From Epiperipatus broadwayi (taxonomy: Eukaryota > Onychophora > Udeonychophora > Euonychophora > Peripatidae): 64,000 nt of DNA. The stretch spans positions 308,001-372,000 of the forward strand of contig JAQFVV010012395.1 of assembly GCA_028023455.1 (NCBI GenBank), read 5' to 3'. A program made the position numbers and the translations under genes. Positions 46,191 to 58,600 of this stretch are shown here, one piece after another. The notes beneath the pieces are model-generated. The model did not search any database. It worked only from the letters and a program-made list of their open reading frames with translations, and had not been told where the DNA came from. How positions within the stretch are numbered: the stretch's first letter is position 1; each line of letters starts with the position of its first letter.

Positions 46191-47095
46191 AACCTCTTGA
46201 GATTAGAGGCCACTCTCTTCTTATCTCCAATTCATCAACTAACCATGAACTCTGGCTTAATCTCTTTTCTCTATAAAAATATACATTCAAAGCAGACAAA
46301 AAAACTAACCTAATGTCATATAGAAATGACTTAATAAAGATTGAATTAAGCAAACAGTTTATACTTTGTGGCTAATTATGAATCAAAATATATAAAATGC
46401 TTATGTGTGTTAGCGCATTTTATATATTTTGATTAATAAAGGTTGGTTTTAGTTCTAATCCAGTCAACAGGAAAATAAGGCAAATTTTACTCCAAAATAA
46501 ATAACCATGCCACTAATATTGACAAAAAAAGGCTTCTACTTACTTATCTGCCTAATGTGCATAGAAAATTTCATAACATATTCAGTAATAAGTATCATTT
46601 ATGCTTTCACACACACCCCACCAACTCCAACAAAACTAATTAATAATACTAAAGACAGCTTATTACCCTTACTGGCTCATCAGGTAGTTTACAATATTGC
46701 CTGCCCTGAAACACATTGTATGGATCATATTACAGTGAGACCAGAGCCTCTCTATCCACTCACATATCTCAACACACATACTCATGTAATAAAGCACTAA
46801 CAGACTCTTCTTGAGTTCAGTTTTTACTCAGCACTGCAGCTCATCTGGTCATGATTGCAGCCTAAAGACGCAGTGTTTGTTTGAGGAGAGTGACACGATC
46901 TTAAGAGAAAAATAAAGGAAGCCTACTTTATCTTTAAAGATAACAACTCTATAAACAGTAAAGACTCTTGTTATAAGATTTGCAGGAAATGGAATACTTA
47001 ACTATCTCATTTACATAAATTTGCATCACTTTTAACCAATCTATTTATTTACAAGATGGCTATGAACATAAGGCCCTCCAAAAGTGCTTAGCCAC
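46004..47095 (+). pseudogene. Penelope-like element 2, plus copy
   Basis: Inverted partner of the minus copy. Recognisable pieces are VKYLDIHIQ, NNHATNIDKKRLLLTYLPNV then HRKFHNIFSNK, and a GIY-YIG relic YSETRASLSTHI. It is more decayed, with several frame breaks. A small hairpin insertion lies at 46383-46436. It ends at TTTACAAGATGG (47045-47057) without an attached hammerhead array, unlike the minus copy. Confidence 0.75.
46383..46436. repeat. short hairpin insertion in PLE2
   Basis: AATCAAAATATATAAAATGC and GCATTTTATATATTTTGATT are inverted around TTATGTGTGTTAGC. It interrupts the PLE2 plus copy relative to the minus copy. A related GTGTGTTTTAGCACACTTTA block occurs at 47170. Confidence 0.7.
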
Positions 47096-47590
47096 ATACT
47101 TAAATACATATATTTAGTTTATATCAATCTACAGTATTAAGATTTCTTTGTCCAGCTGTGTATGTTCGTGTGTTTTAGCACACTTTATATATTTATACAT
47201 TGGAATAAAAGTCTAAACTTTTTGCTCATTTCAATGCTTATTTTATTAAAACTAATTTTTATAGGAAATAGTGCATTAAGCCTGTCATAAAGTTTATTGC
47301 TCATCAGAAAGAAGACAATGGAAAACAGGCTTGTCTTATTATTCTCTTGTTTTATCGTAAGTATGAACACATGGTTGATTCACATTAGTTTGTAACTAAC
47401 TATTAAGAGTAGATGACTCTGATTGTAAACCTGCAAAATCCTCACAAAGAAAAGATATTTTCAGTTGGTACTTGGAATGAAAGCTCTTTGAGAAATGGTA
47501 GGAAATTTGAAAAGGAAAATAAAATAATGTTATTGAATTAAGTAAAATGAGGTGGGAAGGATGTATAAAAATAAATAGTAGTGACCTTGT

Positions 47591-47905
47591 TTTATTCTGG
47601 TAATAATATAGTAAATGGAATTTGTTTTGCTGTTGAAAAGAAAATTTGAAATTGCACCATTGTGTCGAATAATAGATTTATGATGATGAGGATAATTTTG
47701 AGTCTTAAGGATTTCATATTCATGATAAACTTCTATGCCAACTTCTATTTATTCTGGTAATAATATAGTAAATGGAATTTGTTTTGCTGTTGAAAAGAAA
47801 ATTTGAAATTGCGCCATTGTGTCGAATAATAGATTTATGATGATGAGGATAATTTTGAGTCTTAAGGATTTCATATTCATGACAAACTTCTATGCCAACT
47901 TCTAT
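47591..47905. repeat. 157-bp tandem duplication inside LINE 2
   Basis: TTTATTCTGGTAATAATATA starts at 47591 and 47748; the two copies differ at only a few bases although the host LINE is heavily decayed, so the duplication is younger than the LINE. Confidence 0.85.
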
Positions 47906-48610
47906 TCATAGTAACCTAGAACTAAATAGTATGGAAACAACTAATACAAGAAAGTTTAAAATACATGTGTATTGATGTTGGATGAATAGCATAATGAAGG
48001 AAAGATTATTCAGAATTATGGTATTTTGTGCTTTCAAGTACTTGGTTTAAGAATCAAGAAGATTGTATACACGAACAGCTTCAGATGATAAAGATATCAG
48101 ATAGACAATATATATTCATACTGAGAGTTATAAGAATACTGTTAAGGGTTCACATACTTAGCTCTTAAGGGTCCACATATTCTGTCTGATACTGATATAA
48201 ATTGCGATCATAATGTTATGACTAAATTAAAGTTGAATTTAAAAAGAGTGAACAGACCCTGTGAGCATAATACAGTTATAATATCAATAATTATGCACTT
48301 TTAACGCTCATTAAAGAAGTTGTATTTATTTAAAGCTTAGCGCTTTCAAAGCTCCATGGCTTCATACAGTTATAAATAAAGTTAAATTTTAAAAAAAATG
48401 AAATTATACATATAAGATGGGACTTGGGTAAATTGAGAGAAATGGAGAAAGTAAGATTTGGTTTTATATGAAGAAATATTAAAGAGGATTGAGAAATTAT
48501 TAATGATTCTGATAAATGTTGGTGTAGGATTAAAGAGAGAATGCTAAAAATTATGATAAGAACTATTAGATTAATGAAAGCTAAATGACCTTGGATAAAA
48601 GTATAGAATA

Positions 48611-48890
48611 GATGAAAAAAGGTCAATAATGAAGATCAAAGTGCATGTAGGTAAATTAATGAACAGGATAAAAGCATGTTTTGAATAAAATAAAAAAATG
48701 AAATAAGAATGGAGATAGCATTACTACAAAAGGCAAAAAGATATCGAGTAGATGAAAAAAGGTCAATAATGAAGATCAAAGTGCATGTAGGTAAATTAAT
48801 GAACAGGATAGAAGCATGTTTTGAATAAAATAAAAAAATGAAATAAGAAATGGAGATAGCATTACTACAAAAGGCAAAAAGATATCTGGT
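48611..48890. repeat. 140-bp tandem duplication inside LINE 2
   Basis: GATGAAAAAAGGTCAATAAT begins at 48611 and again at 48751 with near identity. Like the one at 47591 it post-dates the decay of the LINE. Confidence 0.85.
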
Positions 48891-49350
48891 ATTTGATAGA
48901 ATTAGAAATGATATTTGGGAAAAAAAAGGAAATGTTTTATGAATGAAATAACTGGTAAGAATGGAAAGAAATTAACTGTTAGGGGTGATATATTCTTTGT
49001 TAGGGGTGATATATTCAAAAGATAAAAAAAAAAAAATCTTTAAAAAAAAAAAATTTGATGCAATTAATTGCTAAAAAGAAGAAATTGTTAGTTGGGAAGA
49101 ATAAAGGACAAAAATAAAGGATAAAAAGTTTGTTATCTCATGCTTCAAAAACATTGCAAACTTTAACTCAAAGAATTTATGGCAAAGTAGAATATTGGAG
49201 AGAAACCGTTTGGTTTTCAGAGGAAAAAGCACAAAATATGTTATTGATAAACAGAGCAAAACTCTCCATACAGTATTGCCATCTGTGCTAAACAGAGTAA
49301 TCAATGGATGCCAGAAGGCTTGTGCATAAAATCCCCATCTAATGCCTACT

Positions 49351-49411
49351 CATCCAATATCCCCAGACTAGTTTCTGGCTTGTGGCCTTCGTCAGTGAGG
49401 AGCTTTGGATC
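49351..49411 (-). ncRNA. type I hammerhead ribozyme, array D, minus unit (intact)
   Basis: Minus strand: outer stem I GAUCCAA/UUGGAU, inner CUCCUCA/UGGGGA, CUGACGA, GGC-CACAA-GCC, GAAA, AC-UA-GU, C17. All core positions present. Confidence 0.72.
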
Positions 49412-49878
49412 TGAGAACACTGCATCTAGATCTTAGGATCTAATGCAACCCTCTAGCAACCACCTTTTATCTCTACTTAACTACTAAACTATGAGAATGA
49501 AATTGAAAACACAAAAAATATTTTCAATCTAAGCTCAATAGCTTATATAGACATATGGGTCTGAACTCAGTTCAGCACCCATACATTTTGGTGTCTTTGG
49601 CTCTTTTACAACCATAGCCACCACTATCCTATTAGGCAGGATTGGTGTTAAACCATTAAGCATCACAAGATCACATTTCCTATACTAGCACATTAATTGT
49701 TTATAAACAGAGCAAAACTCTCCATACAGTATTGCCATCTGTGCTAAACTATTGAGCTTAGATTGAAAATATTTTTTGTGTTTTCAATTTCATTCTCATA
49801 GTTTAGTAGTTAAGTAGAGATAAAAGGTGATTGCTAGAGGGTTGCATTAGATCCTAAGATCTAGATACAGTGCTCTCA

Positions 49879-49938
49879 GATCCAAAGCTCCTCACTGACG
49901 AAGGCCACAAGCCAGAAACTAGTCTGGGATATTGGATG
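49879..49938 (+). ncRNA. type I hammerhead ribozyme, array D, first plus unit
   Basis: Intact CUGACGA, GAAAC and GUC. One G of the GGGG after the cleavage site is missing, which shortens inner stem I by one pair. Confidence 0.7.
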
Positions 49939-50333
49939 AGTAGGCATTAGATGGGGATTTTATGCACAAGCCTTCTGGCATCCATTGATTACTCTGTTTA
50001 GCACAGACGGCAATACTGTATGGAGAGTTTTGCTCTGTTTATCAACAATTAATGTGCTAGTATAGGAAATGTGATCATGTGATGCTTAATGATTTAACAC
50101 CAATCCTGCCTAATAGGATAGTGGTGACTATGGTTGTAAAAGAGCCAAAGACACCAAAATATATGGGTGCTGAACTGAGTTCAAACCCATATGTCTATAT
50201 AAGCTATTGAGCTTAGATTGAAAATATTTTTTGTGTTTTCAATTTCATTCTCATAGTTTAGTAGTTAAGTAGAGATAAAAGGTGGTTGCTAGAGGGTTGC
50301 ATTAGATCCTAAGATCTAGATGCAGTGCTCTCA

Positions 50334-50394
50334 GATCCAAAGCTCCTCACTGACGAAGGCCACAAGCCAGAAACTAGTCTGGGGATATTGGATG
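50334..50394 (+). ncRNA. type I hammerhead ribozyme, array D, second plus unit (intact)
   Basis: Identical in core and stems to the minus-unit ribozyme of this array; 455 bp downstream of the first plus core. Double cleavage would release a monomer of about 455 nt. Confidence 0.72.
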
Positions 50395-50555
50395 AGTAGG
50401 CATTAGATGGGGATTTTATGCACAAGCCTTCTGGCATCCATTGATTACTCTGTTTAGCACAGATGGCAATACTGGATGGAGAGTTTTGCTCTGTTTATCA
50501 ACAATTAATGTGCTAGTATAGGAAATGTGATCATGTGATGCTTAATATGTTATTG

Positions 50556-51480
50556 GTGTTGTTAGATTCATTAAAAAGAAATGTTGAAAAGGAAAAAGAC
50601 ATTGGTATATCTTTTGTGAATTTGGAAAAAAGTATTTGATGTATTAATCTGGAATAAATTTATCACCATCTTAAAAAAAGGAGTATTTTGGCGAGAGAAG
50701 TTTGATTTGGAATATGGGCAAAGAAAAAGAATCAGATTAGAAAATAATGAGACCGAAGAAATAAGTATAGAAAGAGGACTTAGACAATTTAGAAGACATA
50801 TTTAGGCTATGAAAGAACATATATTAGAGGTAGAATAATAAAATGTATATGATTTGCAAAGCTGAAGATGAAAAGATTTGTCAGAATATGTGGAATAAAT
50901 TGGAAGAATGTTGTAGAGAATGAAGATTAATATTAAGAAGACCAATTTTTTATAGATAGGAAGTAATATAAAAAAAATACAATTTCATGTTAATAATAAT
51001 ATTGTTCAACAAGCCTATTGAGTAAGAGTGGAAGAAATAAAAATGAAACTAAAAAAGAATACCGTTGGCAAAAAGATATTTATTAGGAGAAAAAAATATT
51101 TTGTAGATCTTGAAGAGAAAATTTAAAAAAAAAATACATTAAATGCTATGTATGGAATATAATATCATTATGAAACATTGACACTGAGTTAAAGGATTAG
51201 AACCAGATCAGAAACCTTTGTTGTGATAATGAAGAAAATTAGTTGATGAATAGAAATGACAAATAAGGAAGTTATGATGAGAGATAAAGTAAATTAGAGA
51301 TAGAATGAAAAGTAAACTGCTCATATACTAAGAATAATTTAATGAAGGATATTTGGAGAAAACTTACTTTGCTGGATGATATAAGGGTGAGAAGAGATAA
51401 GTGAAATTAAAGATCTGACAATGAACAGAACAGAATGGAGAAATTGATAAATTAACTGTGTGGCTGCTCTCTGGATCCAT
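50556..51480 (+). pseudogene. LINE 2, 3' part: reverse transcriptase (decayed)
   Basis: Continuation of LINE 2 after the insertion. It reads, with frame breaks, FVNLEKSI (RT motif A, normally FEKAFD), ILKKGVFW, LENNETEEISIERGLRQ (the GVRQG region) and, near the end, LLIY-x-E.. and WRNL-type fragments of the C-terminal HIxRR domain. Clearly inactive. Confidence 0.6.
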
Positions 51481-51533
51481 CTACATGACAGCACTATTAA
51501 TCAACTTATTTATTAAACTAATGAGAAAATCAT

Positions 51534-54500
51534 TTGGCTTATATAGATGGAATACACTTAACGTTAGTTTCATTCCATAATTTAACAATTTCCATCTTCC
51601 AGACAAAATTACAAAAGAGGAATGGAGTGTTTAAATTTTCATTGCTGTCAAACTTCATCATTTTCTTAGTTCTTTTGAGTATAGTGAAACCTCTATCTTT
51701 AGATTTTTCAAGAGATCATTGAAAATAATAATAGACAATAGCAGGAAATCATCGATTTTTCATTGAAATGTAAAATATAGCTCAGATTTTATAATTCAAA
51801 ATATACAATTATTTGTAAAATGTGCTTGTATATATATCAGCATCTTTTTGCAAATAAATATGGTCATTCTAATCCTAGAAGAATTAAAAAAGATAAAAAT
51901 AATAATTCTTTGGAGATAAGTTTTATGATGACTATACGAACCAGACTATGAAACTCAAATATGTTTGTATATTACACACTGATTTTTTTGATCCATTTAT
52001 TTGAATCTTATGGTACTTTTAATTTTTGCAGTGAATTGTACTTTTTGAAATACGTCAACATCTTGCTTAATAGTACATCTCCAGATGTTTTGTTCTCAGC
52101 CATATATTTATAATGAAAGCAATCAATATTATACTATTTAAAGTGTCTCTAAGATAATTAAGTAAATATGGTTTGTATTTCTTGTAAAAACCATGTCCAA
52201 ATTCATAATAAAATATCTTCTTAGCAAGATTTTTACCATTTATTTTACTTATTCAATCCAAAGACAGTACACTATAGTATTGCATTTGGCAAACTGAAGA
52301 AACTCACCTATTGGTTTTAGGTTCTTGCTATTATATTTTTAGAAACATTTTAGTCCCAAATGAAATTTCTCTAATGCTTTATATTATATTAATAAGAGAT
52401 CTATGTCTCACTTTCTTGAAATAAATTTGACAAAATAATTCTATACACAATCACTATGATAAAATAGCCCATTTTAAAATTTAATTAAAGCAGAATCTAA
52501 ACTCATACAACCCATCAATAAACAAATGTATACAGAATAGATCTGCCTATACTTGAGTTTGGATTGTATTTAAGCATTCAATTTTATTGACATTACAATG
52601 TAGAACATGATTTATATATATTAATATAATAGTCTTAGTATAATCATAAGCCATTCTGAAATCACTATTAACAATCAGAGTCCTCTACTCTGCATTGAAA
52701 GACATCAATAAATCGAATGCTTAAATTCAATCTGAACTGTACAGGTGAGTCCATTCAGACGAGTTTGAATTTATTCATAATTTGTTGGAGATTTAATGTA
52801 TCATTTGCTTGAATTACATCTTCATTTGAGCTATTATTATTTACTTTTTAAATTGTTGAATGAAGCAAGAGCACATAGTCTGTTGCACCTATGCTAAGAC
52901 AGACATCACAATGGTTTAAAAACCAACCTTAATATAAAGTATTGTTACGTCTGAAAATAGACATAATATTTTACTTTAGTTTAGTTATTGCATTGCTTCT
53001 AGTCTTATAATAAGATTGGTTAAATGTTTAGCTTTTTTAATTCATTTTTTATGGTTTGTAGTTTATGAGTATCACACAAATAAACTTATAAATTGAGATT
53101 TTATAAGTCAATCAAATTTTATGATATTGCTTAATCAAAAAATAATTTTTTATTGACATTTGTTTTTGTGCAAATTTTTTGCCTATATATCCAATGCAAA
53201 GTAGATATTACTTGAAAGCTTTTTATTTTCAGCAAAGCATCATGGGACTGTAAAGTTTGGCACAAACTCAGGTTTACCATCTTTTTGTCCTGTTTTTATT
53301 TAATAAAATAAACAGTACATTGAAACCAGGACAACAAAGGAAAGTAACTTTCTTAAATACCTAGAGAAGTATCTGAAAAGAATTAAAATTTTTAAAGTTA
53401 GCATTCATAACTATACCTAATGGAGCATTACTATTGGCAACAACGTTTCCAAGTCATTTATTTAGTCCAAAGAAAACGTCAGAGTGAAAAGTGTACTGTG
53501 TTCCTTGTAGGGAAATATTGTGTTAAAATCATGATTTGCAATGATTATTGTGATAAACAACAATTCAACAAGTGATAGATACAGAAAAAAAAGTTCATAA
53601 TTTAAAAACAAATGAATAATGATAAAGAAATAAAATTTCCAGGAACAGTGAATAGAGGTTTCATTGTGGAAAAAAACCCCACAGTGAATAAATATATATA
53701 AACATTTCAAATTTAAAGGAAAACACTAATTAAATTTTCAAAATTAATCAGCTTGATTGACAGAATACCGTATTTTTATTTCTTTTTTTTTTAACAATTA
53801 TATTTTTTCTAGTTTTTTTTTTTTCTCTTGATAAAGTAATGACTTTTTAAAGATAGAGATTATGAAAGAGATGAGGCAAAAAAAATTTTAAATCAGCTAA
53901 CATGTAATACTAAGTTTTTGAATATGGATTTCAGTGAAGAAGAAAAAAGATTAACCAATTGGCAAACATTTTTTCTTTATTTAAAAAATAAATTTATAGA
54001 ATATACCATACATATCCAGTATTATTCTAATGGTTTTAAAGGACATGCAAATCATTTTACATTTTATCAAATATGCAATACTTGGCATATAAATTCATTC
54101 ATGGAACAAACAATTTTGAATACACTACTGAGATAATTTACAAGCAAGATTTCTAAAAATCTTGCGAGCAATACTCATTTTTTGTTATATCAACACCAAT
54201 CTATTTTGTCAGATATGACAAAGCGATGGCAAGCTTTCACTGCTGTTGATCAAATGTTATTACTTGGTCTTGGTGTTTAAATTATAAGTAGAGTGACTAA
54301 ATTGAAAGTTAAATATTTCTGGATTGAAGCTCAACTCTTGTCATAATATTCAGAATGATTCATCATAAGTTTTAAGTATTTTGTTATTAATTAAACTATT
54401 TTGGATAGGGAACTTCATGTTCATACATCTTTTTACATTCAATATTTATTTATATTCCTAGCAGTATACAAGTATCTTAAAGATACTAAAAGTTTTATAA

Positions 54501-56846
54501 TGGCGGTGGTGCTGAAGAAATATATTTTTGAATTATTGTCAATTCAGTAAAATCAAAAATAGGAAGATTTGGAAACCAAAGATAATGAATTAACAGCATT
54601 GTATTGCAGTAAGCATAAAAATGTATGCTTCAAATAAATTTGATCATTGTCAACAATAATTTGCCATTTCTTGCAATTCTTTACTATACATCAATCCAAA
54701 TTCTATTTTTTTTTTTATGCTACCATAATGAGGTCATATATCTTTTTAAAAAAATCTCATGGAAAGGATTAAACAATATAATATGGAATTGTTATTACAA
54801 AAAAATGCAGAAAACATGATGGATTAAATTTCCTAGATATAAGAAAAATAGATAATAGTTGGTTAAAGCATCTATTTGTCATACAATCTAGGCTTCAAAC
54901 CTTGACTAGATAAAAATTTCAAGACTCAAATTAGGCCTAGAATTTTTCTGTCATGATCATTTTAATTGGCATTCAAATTTACCAGTAATTGGATATATAG
55001 ATACTCCTAACTAGAGGATAAAAGAATAGAAAACCTAAAATCTTCATCAGCTAACAACTCTTATAGGTAATGTCACCTTTTTTAAAATTTCTTTGGGGAT
55101 TATTGTTGAAGAAATCTTCCAGCAATGGATTATTTAAAAGTACACTTTCTTAAATATATATATATATCTCTTAATCAATAAATAAATTATAAATAAATCA
55201 AACTAATAGATAACTTGGTGATATAGAATTAAATTTGATATCAAATCGATTTTTGTTCGCATGTTAACCTTCTCAAGATGCCATTTTTTATCAATCTATT
55301 ATTATTTTATCAACTATGGTTGTATAATTTATTGAAAAATGACAATAAAAATTGATATATATATATATGACAGATATAAAAGGAAATAGAACTTTATACA
55401 TTTAAAAGTGAGACACAAAAAATGATTTCAGTATTTTATTGAATTAACAAATTATGTGTGAAGAAAAATGTAGATAGAATAAAAAGAAAAATATAAAAGG
55501 ATAAAAGAAGTCTAAAAATAGAAAAAATTATAATAGTTTTAATTTAACTAAAAGTAGTTTTTATATAATAAATAATATAATAAAGGATGTAAATAGAAAA
55601 TATAAAAAAAAATTGTAATTAAACCAGCTATAAAAAGAAAGGCATTTAAATAAATTGACAAATATTAGAAAAAAGGAGGATTGGAAAACATGAATGGTAT
55701 TTATGTTGTGAATTGTTAATTTGTAACAACGATAATAAAAAATTTTCTGTGTAAATACAACAAAAATAAATTAAAAAGCTAGGTTAAAATAATACTTAAT
55801 AGAAATTCCATATACATGAAAGAATTTAAGCATTTAAAATTAAAATACTATAACATGTTAAACCATATATAGAAGAATTAATTAAAGAAAATATATATAG
55901 GAAAAAAACCCAGTTTTTAATAGAAATAATAGTAAATTGGTATCAAAGCAATTATAGGAAAGTAATTATAAATAAAGATAAATATCTAATCAAAGTACAT
56001 ATCTTTTAAAAAATTGATAGTTCATAAACATGACATAAAGAAAAAGTAGAATGTAAAAAATTTATAATGGAAAAATATAAAGACAAGATAAAGATGTAAA
56101 TTATGAAGGAATTTTTATTTATTAAACATTATTGTAAACATTATATTTTACATATTGTACACTATAATTTATAAATATGTATATTTTACAAAAATGTTAC
56201 TTGAAAATGATCATAGAGGATTGAAATATAGGGAAGATGTAATATATATGAAAGGTAATGGTTCATATAATAAAGCGAGGTAAAAAAGCATGTGGAGTAT
56301 TTTATGTTTAAAAAAAAATATCTGGAATATATACGTGTGTTTATTAGTAGATGGTATAATAATGTTAGAAGATTTTAAATATATTTTAAAAAAATATTAA
56401 TAGGCAACTTTGTAAGGATTTGAAATAACTAATCTATTAAAATAATATGACGATAAATGTGTATAGTTAAAAAATGATAAATATACTGTGAATTATGTAA
56501 AAAGAATAAATGGAAAAAAATAGAGAATTGATGATCATTATTTTATAATAGTAAAAAAATCGATAATATAAAGCAGATATTATTAAATCATAGCTGAGAT
56601 ATAAATAATAAAATCAAAAAACTAAATGCATCATGACTTTTGAGGAAAAATAACCATATAAATACCAAGAATCTATATGAAATTACGATTATAAAAATTC
56701 ATATTATTCCATATTTCAAGGCTATTACTGTTATATATTTTTTTACTTAGGTTATTTGAAAAAAAATATTTATAAACAATTTAATTTATATTGCCATTAA
56801 TTTTATATATACTATTGAAACAGTTAAACTTTATAAAGAAATATAC
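51534..56846. other. AT-rich intergenic stretch with one unexplained frame
   Basis: Mostly AT-rich with no repeat borders. A frame at about 53852-54136 (YERDEAKKILNQLTCN, then DFSEEEKRLTNWQTFF) looks more protein-like than its surroundings, but I recognise no family and see no splice pattern that settles it. Confidence 0.35.
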
Positions 56847-56921
56847 CTTTACTTGTTCTGATGGATGATATTGCCCAAAGTATTGATAATTCACATCTTG
56901 CAGAACTTCCTTGCCTCTTAA
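56847..56921 (-). CDS. possible single exon of an unidentified gene
   Basis: A 75-nt symmetric stretch on the minus strand is bounded by TTTATTATAG (acceptor) and AAAG/GTATAT (donor). It encodes LRGKEVLQDVNYQYFG then QYHPSEQVK in its open phase-0 frame. The base composition is less AT-rich than its surroundings and the acceptor has a pyrimidine-rich lead. I do not recognise the protein. A second frame is also open, so the coding call is tentative. No partner exon was found within several kilobases, which would be normal given the intron sizes of the TAF5L gene. Confidence 0.35.
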
Positions 56922-57119
56922 CTATAATAAAATAGTTTAACTTGAATAAAAACTGAGTTCAAATTAATGTTTATTAATAATTACTTTATGAATATGCAGC
57001 TGAAAGTGTTTATGAATAATGACATATTTATTTCACTGTTGTCAAAATTTCATACATTGCTGCGGACACTCAACATTATTTACCATTTATCTCAAAGAGA
57101 TCTAACAAAAGGTTTAAAA

Positions 57120-58600
57120 TTATGTAATGTGATATGGCTATTCCCTTATCCAAGTCAGGAATCTCTCGATCACTATGCCCAGAGAAACCTGTTAGCCATC
57201 TTACTTTCCATTCTCCAACCCTAAGGTTTTCCCATATTCTTCTCTATCCTGCTTCATTCCATCCCCTCAACATCATCTTTGTCTACTCTATGGCCTTTAT
57301 ATCTAGATCGCCTTTTTTCCAAAACAAGTATAAAAAACAAGAACCCACTTGCTATATAATCACTTTGTTTATATTTATTCTCCTACAATTTCATCATTTG
57401 TACCCTTTCTACTTGAAAGCATTTTCATTCAATTAGCAGATGTTTAACATTGTCTATGCTTTCCTTACATAATTTGTAGATTAAATCACATTTTCCCATT
57501 TATGTGTATATTCCCTTGTTGCCAACAATCCTATTAGAATTTTAAACAATAAATTACTTTCCTTGCTATTATCATAAATTAACTCATGTCCAATATTGTT
57601 TATTTCTACATATTTTTTATTCTCCCTACTAGTTCTTCAACTCCCTATTTTTTTTATTAATGCATCTATTCTTCTCTCCCATTCTTTGTCACTATAATAC
57701 TTAACAATCTCCTAACAAAATTGTCTCACCTTTGGTACAAGTATAAAGTCTTTATCCAAATATGCATACCATACTATCTTTCTCACTCATCTTGTTGCCT
57801 GTTATTTATTCATAACCCAATTAAATACTATTTTGGCTATTCTCTTACTATCCATAAATTGCAATCTGCAGAACATTTTGCATATCTCGTATAAAAACTT
57901 GACCATCCCGTTTCTCCTTGAATTGCCTCTTTTGCCATACACACGTGTGTCTAATGCATATTTTCCTATTTTTATTTTTTCTAAGTAATCTAACATTTCT
58001 TTACTAATACATCTACCATAAGTTAACTCTGTTACTGCCATTCCCATACAATTGCTACATCATATTTATTATATAAAAACACTTAATTTCTTCATCAGTC
58101 CCTTTCTTTTCTTTACCTCATTTATCATTTTTTTCTCACATTCATCCAAGCATTTTCTCTGATTATTTAAAATAATTCCCAAATAGTTATACCTATTCAC
58201 CACATTTTACTACATATCTGCCAATAACAATTCTTTCTCTTCTCTTTCCCCAGCATTTATCAATATTACTTATTGATTTTCTTCATTAAATTTAATTCCT
58301 ATCTTTTTACTCATCCTTATGCAAGTCTTCAGCATAACTCCCATATCTTCTCTATTTTCTGTAACCAGGAAGATATCAGCAAATAAAAGACCTGATAATG
58401 TATACCCACCCTTGCCATCTATTAATGGTATCTCTAAATCTCTTCCTAATCTTTCTATTGTTCCCTCCATTTCTCTCAAATATAACAAAAAAAACAAGAT
58501 AGGTGACATAGAGCATCCTTGCCTTAGTCCCACCCTTACCAATTCTATATTTCCTAATTTGATACGTATAGTAACTAAGAACAATTCTCCTCACTAGTGC
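57120..58600 (-). pseudogene. LINE 3 reverse transcriptase and C-terminus
   Basis: Minus-strand pol remnant about 1.5 kb long. RT motif B is VRVGLRQGCSMSPILFF (58500s) and the next catalytic box reads LSGLLFADIFLVTENREDM. The usual FADDI is missing one aspartate codon (GAT), so the polymerase could not work. Downstream come RYNYLGIILNNQRKCLDE, then AVTELTYGRC (57990s), LEKIKIGKYALDTRVYGK, and the C-terminal region shared with the nested copy at 7433-7877. It ends near 57120 in ATCACATTACAT. RT motif A and the endonuclease are missing (5'-truncated at about 58600). Confidence 0.75.

Larger units (their letters stand above)
47440..49234 (+). pseudogene. LINE 2, 5' part: APE endonuclease domain (decayed)
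   Basis: Starts with an AP-endonuclease-like opening (FSVGTWNESSLRNG at about 47460), followed by VNGICFAVEKK, RIILSLKDFIFMINFYANFY (the VYAPT region), YTRTASDD..IYI and VMTKLKLNLKR, the typical order of the LINE endonuclease and linker. Many stops. Two internal tandem duplications (157 bp at 47591/47748 and 140 bp at 48611/48751) disrupt it. The clade was not determined. The RT part continues at 50556 after the inserted hammerhead element. Confidence 0.65.
49247..50543. mobile_element. hammerhead-repeat array D, precise insertion into LINE 2
   Basis: The 12-bp sequence AATATGTTATTG at 49235-49246 and 50544-50555 flanks this 1297-bp block, so both ends of the element are defined: ATAAACAGAGCAAAACTC at the left and GTGATGCTT at the right. 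Structure: minus unit (49247-49701), the start of a further minus unit (49702-49748), inversion, then plus sequence with two ribozyme cores at 49895 and 50350 (period 455). All three cores are intact. No open frame. This is the cleanest copy in the window. Confidence 0.85.
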
